DNA of 64,000 bases from Cryptomeria japonica (Eukaryota > Streptophyta > Pinopsida > Cupressales > Cupressaceae), in contig NC_081409.1 in the NCBI RefSeq assembly GCF_030272615.1, positions 22,448,260-22,512,259 on the forward strand. The letters run 5' to 3'. The translations under genes and the position numbers were made by a program. Shown here in pieces: positions 59,006-64,000 of the stretch (position 1 is its first letter; each line of letters opens with the position of its first letter). The notes under the pieces are model-generated. The model was given only the letters and a program-made list of their open reading frames with translations. It was not told the DNA's origin and ran no database searches.

Positions 59006-60449
59006 TGTAGTCACATAAATCTGTCCATTTTAATTAAATGAATATTTCGTATTTATTTGATTAAAAATCCACTAACCATCAATTAATTAAATTAATATTT
59101 AATTAATTTATCCCCAAACATTCTTCTATTAATTAAATAAATTATTCAATTTATTTTAATTAATTCATTAAATCAAATTCCATTCAATTAAATAAATAAA
59201 ATCAATTTATTTAATTAAATCCCCCTATTCCTCTTTTAAATAAATTAAATAAAACATTTATTTAAATCATTATCCCCCCCACTTGCATTTTCCTACAAAT
59301 GCAACTTGCACACATTTTGAAATAAATGAATTTTTATTTTAAATAAAATCCTATTTTCCCTCACCCACCAAATCCACTTGCAAAATCTAATCCCCTTCTA
59401 GATTCTTCTAACCTCTTCCTAATTAGTCTAATCCATCCCCTAAATATTGTCACATTCTTAAGCAAAGGGAAGTCACTTCTCAAAATCCTCAAAGTCTTGG
59501 ATAACCATTAAAGGTTTTCAACCTTCAACCACTTAAATCCTCAAAGTCTTTGATAGCCATTGAAAGCTTCCAACCTTCAACCACTTAATCCACAAAGTCT
59601 TCAAAAACCATTAATGATTAACCCAAACCCTCCCACATGGTTAAAACATTTATTTTGACTCAACCTCTACCCAACCCAAGGGTCTCATCAGGCCTTTAAT
59701 GCTTTGACCATGATTATCTCTTAATCATTTGCACAAAGGTTTATCCTTGCATTAACTCCTAATCCAGTGGGTAATCCTAATTTAGACTTGACCCTTAGCC
59801 TTTAGATAACCATGAGGTCTTCTCAGGCCTTTAATGCCTCCAACCTCTTCTCTCAACCCAATCCTATGTTGACACTTGTCACCATTTCATTGGTGCCAAT
59901 TGTGCACATGGATCCCCAACTTTCAAACTCAACCCTTGATTGAATCTTTCAATCTCAACCATCCATTGCTCCATTTTTCTCATAAATAGAGCCCATTCCT
60001 TCATAATCTAGATCCTGAAAACTTGTATGCATCTAAGCTATAGACATTTTAGAGAGCATTCTTAGCATAATCATCTAATATCTTATCATTTTGGTTAAAA
60101 TATATCATTTTAGCATCAATAGATTAGTATTAGCTTTTCATTTCACATTTAGAGCTATACTACAATCTCAATCCTCCATAAGCATCCATAGTGCAAAAAG
60201 CTGCTAAGAGCTACACTATTTTGGAACTTGGAGAGGAGAGGAACAAGGGAGAAGGAGCTAAGTCCATGCTAAGAGGCAGTTGGAGATGCCTCATAATCTT
60301 TGTTTCGTTTATTAGATACATTAGCATGCTTTTAGTGTCTCTCTTGGTATGCCTTTTTAGATTAGTTTTTGATTGACTAACACTAACGGTTTTTGTGTCT
60401 TTGGTGTTGTTTATCAGTTGCTAACCTTGTGCCATTTAGGAGGGCATCA
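59006..60449 (+). repeat. 3' LTR of element F
   Basis: 1444 bp, matching 41826-43284, with a few substitutions and a C-run length change in the first 1.3 kb. The last ~100 bp differ more. It ends GGGCATCA, followed by the target duplication ATCTT. Confidence 0.9.
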
Positions 60450-60454
60450 ATCTT

Positions 60455-62402
60455 AATATGCTAAACCTTGGTTCAATGTTATAGTTCAGTACAAAATTGT
60501 CAGTTGTATACTTAGAAACACTTAGGATTTGTATAATGTAATCATATAAAATTACTAGGAACCTCATTTGTTTTCTTAGAACCTTTGCTAGCTCCTTGAA
60601 TTATCACCTCTAATCATCCATTTGTTCTCGTTAAGTAGGAACATGTTGCCAAATTACTAACACTTATGGTTAAGAACCATTTGGGGTGGAATAATTGTCA
60701 AGTAAAATCAATAATGGCTGACAACAATTTCTACCCACACATTTCATGACATATTTCAAACAAATCGGAGAGTTGACTTATTCTCTCCTACTTCACTTAT
60801 GCAACTATGAAATAAAGGGGGTGTGCACTTGAGAAGTGACCAACACCCACCCTTTTAAATAAAATTTGGTAAAAAGGAAGTTATCTCTTTCCATATTACT
60901 TATTTATATTTACTTACTAGCCAATTCTGACATATCACAACTTACGATTCTCCTCAATCGAAATATACCACCTTATCATCATAATATCCAGTTACCCAAT
61001 TACAGTATAACATAAAGGTGTCTAATAATTACCAATGTCTTAAGACTCCCATACTTTCCAAGTTCTCCCTTAGCTAACCACATAATTCGTCTCCTTATCA
61101 ATGTTCTCAATTTTTATTTTTTTTAATTTTGCCAACTAATTTCATTAAAACTTTGGTATTACAATATTGATATACTATCTTTCCATAAGCCCCTTTCTAA
61201 CTGCAAGTTGTTTCATCCATACTTAATTTTTCACATACTCTCACACTTGAGTGCCATAATTTACAAACCTACTTCGGTTGTACCTAGAGACTAGCCATGA
61301 TTGGGTTGCGCTTTTCTCCTTAGGTTCTGAATGGATATAAGTTAATCATTCCTAGATTATAAGACCATGATTCTTCTACACTCCTTGTACTTCAATAGGA
61401 TTTTTTCATGATTTCCAAATTCTCTCTACTCTTTTCACCATTTTATTTAGTCCTTCCAATACTATCTTCTCATAAGGGAACTAGTGGTGGCTTTACTTTG
61501 CTTGTTTCCCCAATAATATAACTATGGAAGAACTTAGGGTTTATTGCAATTACATGTTTTAACCCAAGAAGTTCATGTCTCCTTTCTTCTTATTTTAATC
61601 CATCTATAGTTTTACTAGGGTTCACTTATCAAGGAGATTTCCATTCATCATTTTAGTCCTTATCTTCTGAGTTATCCAACACTAGCTTTTCTGCATTGCT
61701 ATGAGAATTATCTAACAAATGTCCTTAATAAGAAACCTAGCATGAACACACACTTAAGGTACCTATTCATTAGGATATGTTAATGGTTTTTTTCTGAGAT
61801 TCGCAAGAGTACCTCTTATCTTTTCTTCATTGGTGCCTCAAATGGCGGTCCTGGTTCTCGAACCACCAAAATTTTCGTATAGCTTAAAAGGTTAACTTGG
61901 ACTGTCTCTATCTTAATTATCTTGTTTATAGTTCCTTCATCTCATGCTGAACTATCTTGCTTGACTTGCCATGTCAAGAATATACCTCGACAAGTGGTAT
62001 TCTCTTAGTTACCATCAAAGGTGTTTTATTGAAGAAGTAACTCCTCATACTCGATTTGATTAGGGCAATTAGTGCGTTTAGGTTCCAATTGAATGGTAAC
62101 CTCATAATCACTAAGGATCTAATTTCCGTTATTATAAACATAAAATATTTATAATTTTAAAATTTTCATAGCCTTTGGGGTCTTATTATGCCATAATCAT
62201 TATGACTAATAAGTTTTAAATTTCAAGGCTTTTAGTGACCCTTGGAACCCCCTGAATTGATATATGTTGATATGTTGGTTTAAAAGAATTTTCACTTTGT
62301 TATTTCACAATTTTCCACCTAGGTGTTATTCTTTGAAATCACAGTTCGGTTCAAATAAGTTATGATTGTAGCCCATGTTCACCATGAGTGTATGAACCTA
62401 GG
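60455..62402 (-). other. Interior of element I, 5' part
   Basis: About 1.95 kb of AT-rich sequence between the end of element F and the primer site of I. No reading frame, RNA gene or repeat is supported. Confidence 0.5.
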
Positions 62403-62414
62403 GCTCTGATACCA
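62403..62414 (-). promoter_or_regulatory. Primer binding site of element I (tRNA-Met type)
   Basis: The minus strand reads TGGTATCAGAGC, 3 bases from the LTR end at 62418. It sets the orientation of element I. Confidence 0.8.
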
Positions 62415-62417
62415 AAA

Positions 62418-64000
62418 TGTCATGCCCAAACTTTTGGGCAAAAACACAAACAACAATTTTTTTTTTGAACACTTAATTATATGCATCCTATTCTTAAATA
62501 GCCATGACAACTTAACAAAAAAATGCATTTCTTAAAACAATACTTTAAATACAATATGTCAACTTTACAAATGGGTGAAATACCCAACTTAACCTCTCAT
62601 TTCTAATAAATGAGGACTTAAATAAATAAATACATTATTCTTTTGCAACTCAAATAAATAATATTGTAGCAACTCCTAGCTTTCCTTTTTTTTCTTTTCC
62701 AAGCAAACCTATAATACAAAATCTTAAGGTTGTAACCATGGAGGGCTCATCTCCCAACCTAGGCTTACTAGAAGTCACCCCCGAGCTTGGAGAACCAAGA
62801 CCTAAATGGGTTACACTCAAGAAATACACAACAAGCATGGAAAACTCACAACAAACATATTCCCATCCCAAGGCTAAACATCATCACATAATGTGATTTT
62901 TACATGGGTGGAAGTGGACTAAGTACCTTGAGGACAAATTGCAAAATAGTAGATCACAAGCCATCTCATGGAAACCAAGAACACATCACAAGTCCAACTT
63001 GACCCAACATCCTTATGACCCCAAGGCATACAAGCCATAATATTTCCCCTTATGACCCCCAAATGCATAAACAAAAACTATGCAACAAGGGTCACATAAA
63101 CAAACCCTTGAGATCACTCTCTTTCAAAGAGAGCCTCTCACTCTAAGGTTGTCAAACAACCTTCCACCCCCAAGGCTACTCTACCCTCCCAAGGGTGAGA
63201 TGGCCTTGGATACTCCCAAAACAAAAGCAAATGCATAACCAAAAACAAGTGAAAGATCACATATATATCTTCACAAATAAAACACAAGGGAAGAAAACAA
63301 CTACATTCAAACAATATTTCAAAAACAAAGTTTCAACATACAAAGTAAGAGATTGAACCAACCTTGAATCTGCCAAGGGTTTGCAAGGGATAGTTTGGAG
63401 AAGAGAAGCCCAAATCCAAAAAATTATCCTAAACTTGCTTCCAAAATTTCAAGAACTAGTCTCCAAAGATGGAGAGTGGGTGGTTGACTTCCTAAGTCTC
63501 AATCCCTTGCCTAAGAATGCTTCTCTCACTCTTTCCAACCTCTTGGATAGAGTGAGAGCTCACATTGGTTGGTCTTCCCAAAGCCTTACACACTCCCTAA
63601 CCAAGGCACCTCAAAAGAGAAAAGGAATGGGGAAAATGAATGACACATACTAAGAAGGTTATCTAACCAAGGAAAATTCGGCCAACTTGAGAAACTCACT
63701 TTTTGGGGAGGTTAAACAAGTCCTAGGGAGTGGACACATGGCCAAATTTGGCCTTCATCCATAGGTACACCATATGGCCCACTAAAAATGCTCCTAAACT
63801 GACTCTAGGAGTTGGTTTAACCCTTTGAAAGTCCACCCAAAGTTTACCTACGGGTCAACTCTAAGTTGACCCTCCTAATGGCTCACTATCCTAGGTTTAC
63901 TTGGGACCTTCAAGGATAATTGGAAATATAACATTGGTAAAATAAATTCATCAAAAAGAGGCATGAAAATGCCAACTCAACATACAACACATGTGTCAAA
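62418..64000 (-). repeat. 5' LTR of element I, cut by the window edge
   Basis: Collinear with 37907 to about 39500. The terminal palindrome (62423-62440) has one central mismatch compared with the perfect copy at 37912. About 0.8 kb of this LTR is expected beyond the window. Confidence 0.8.

Larger units (their letters stand above)
41826..60449 (+). mobile_element. Element F: full-length Tat-lineage Ty3/gypsy retrotransposon with antisense PMD gene
   Basis: 18.6 kb. LTRs are 41826-43284 and 59006-60449. The target duplication ATCTT (41821-41825 and 60450-60454) is perfect. A tRNA-Trp primer site lies at 43287 and a polypurine tract at 58993. The order is gag, protease, G-patch-like segment, RT, RNase H, second RNase H, integrase, then non-coding sequence and an antisense PMD gene. 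Tandem RNase H domains and integrase after RNase H identify the Tat lineage of Ty3/gypsy. LTRs are near-identical for the first ~1.3 kb and diverge more at the end. Stops in gag-pol and an altered integrase residue make it non-autonomous now. Confidence 0.92.
37907..64000 (-). mobile_element. Element I: large non-coding LTR element (LARD type), host of element F; runs off the window
   Basis: LTR copies are at 37907-40291 and 62418 to beyond 64000. A primer site reading TGGTATCAGAGC on the minus strand (62403-62414) fixes the orientation: the right copy is the 5' LTR. The interior without F is about 3.5 kb (40292-41820 and 60455-62402) with no coding region I can support. Long LTRs with a non-coding interior fit a LARD, mobilised in trans. 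The left flank is gacca (37902-37906); the other flank is outside the window. Confidence 0.75.

Noticed and set aside
62650-63653. Short frames inside the LTR of element I (62650-62871 minus, 63381-63653 plus) with counterparts near 38165 and 38950
   Set aside because: They are in both LTR copies because the LTR is duplicated, but indels break the copies differently and no motif is visible.

Overview
This window looks like intergenic DNA from a large seed-plant genome, and I favour a gymnosperm (conifer) with moderate confidence. It is AT-rich, and I recognise no host gene and no tRNA or rRNA gene. Essentially everything assignable is LTR-retrotransposon sequence inserted into older LTR-retrotransposon sequence. 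The taxon is an inference from the size, age and nesting of the elements and from the LTR style; it was not tested.

Layout (letters are my labels). The oldest recognisable layer is a Ty1/copia element J on the minus strand. Its 5' LTR (35085-36608), tRNA-Met-type primer site and gag (34144-35040) lie on the right. Its protease, integrase and RT (10855-~13125) and a 57-bp RT scrap (2877-2933) lie on the left. Other elements separate these parts. A (1-2876) is the 3' end of a Ty3/gypsy Tat-like element. B (2934-10854) is a complete non-autonomous element whose removal rejoins the copia RT reading frame. E (~13126-16262) is a decayed Tat pol. L (16263-17092) is a partial minus-strand LTR. C (17093-31490) is a second non-autonomous element related to B, with another insertion, D (17562-24279), inside its 5' LTR. 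H (31491-34143) is a minus-strand gypsy LTR plus leader, into which a solo LTR, G (32210-33678), has inserted.

The right side holds an LTR-like block K (36614-~37740) and then element I (37907 to beyond 64000). I is a minus-strand non-coding LARD-type element with ~2.4-kb LTRs. Inside I sits F (41826-60449), an 18.6-kb Tat-lineage Ty3/gypsy element with near-identical LTRs, a perfect 5-bp target duplication (ATCTT) and a tRNA-Trp primer site. It has gag, protease, a G-patch-like segment, RT, two RNase H domains and integrase. Between pol and the 3' LTR it carries a long antisense gene for a plant mobile domain (PMD) protein.

Most notable signals. (1) F has two clusters of a short AGCGCT-centred motif, one in the sense leader and one in the putative leader of the antisense PMD transcript, in the same orientation relative to transcription. 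(2) B and C have a coiled-coil/zinc-knuckle ORF1 and a long ORF2 of unknown function with no pol; D carries a third ORF of similar layout. (3) D contains a decayed ~130-bp tandem array. (4) Nearly all stops in the broken reading frames are one C-to-T or G-to-A transition from Gln, Arg or Trp codons, the pattern expected from decay of methylated DNA.
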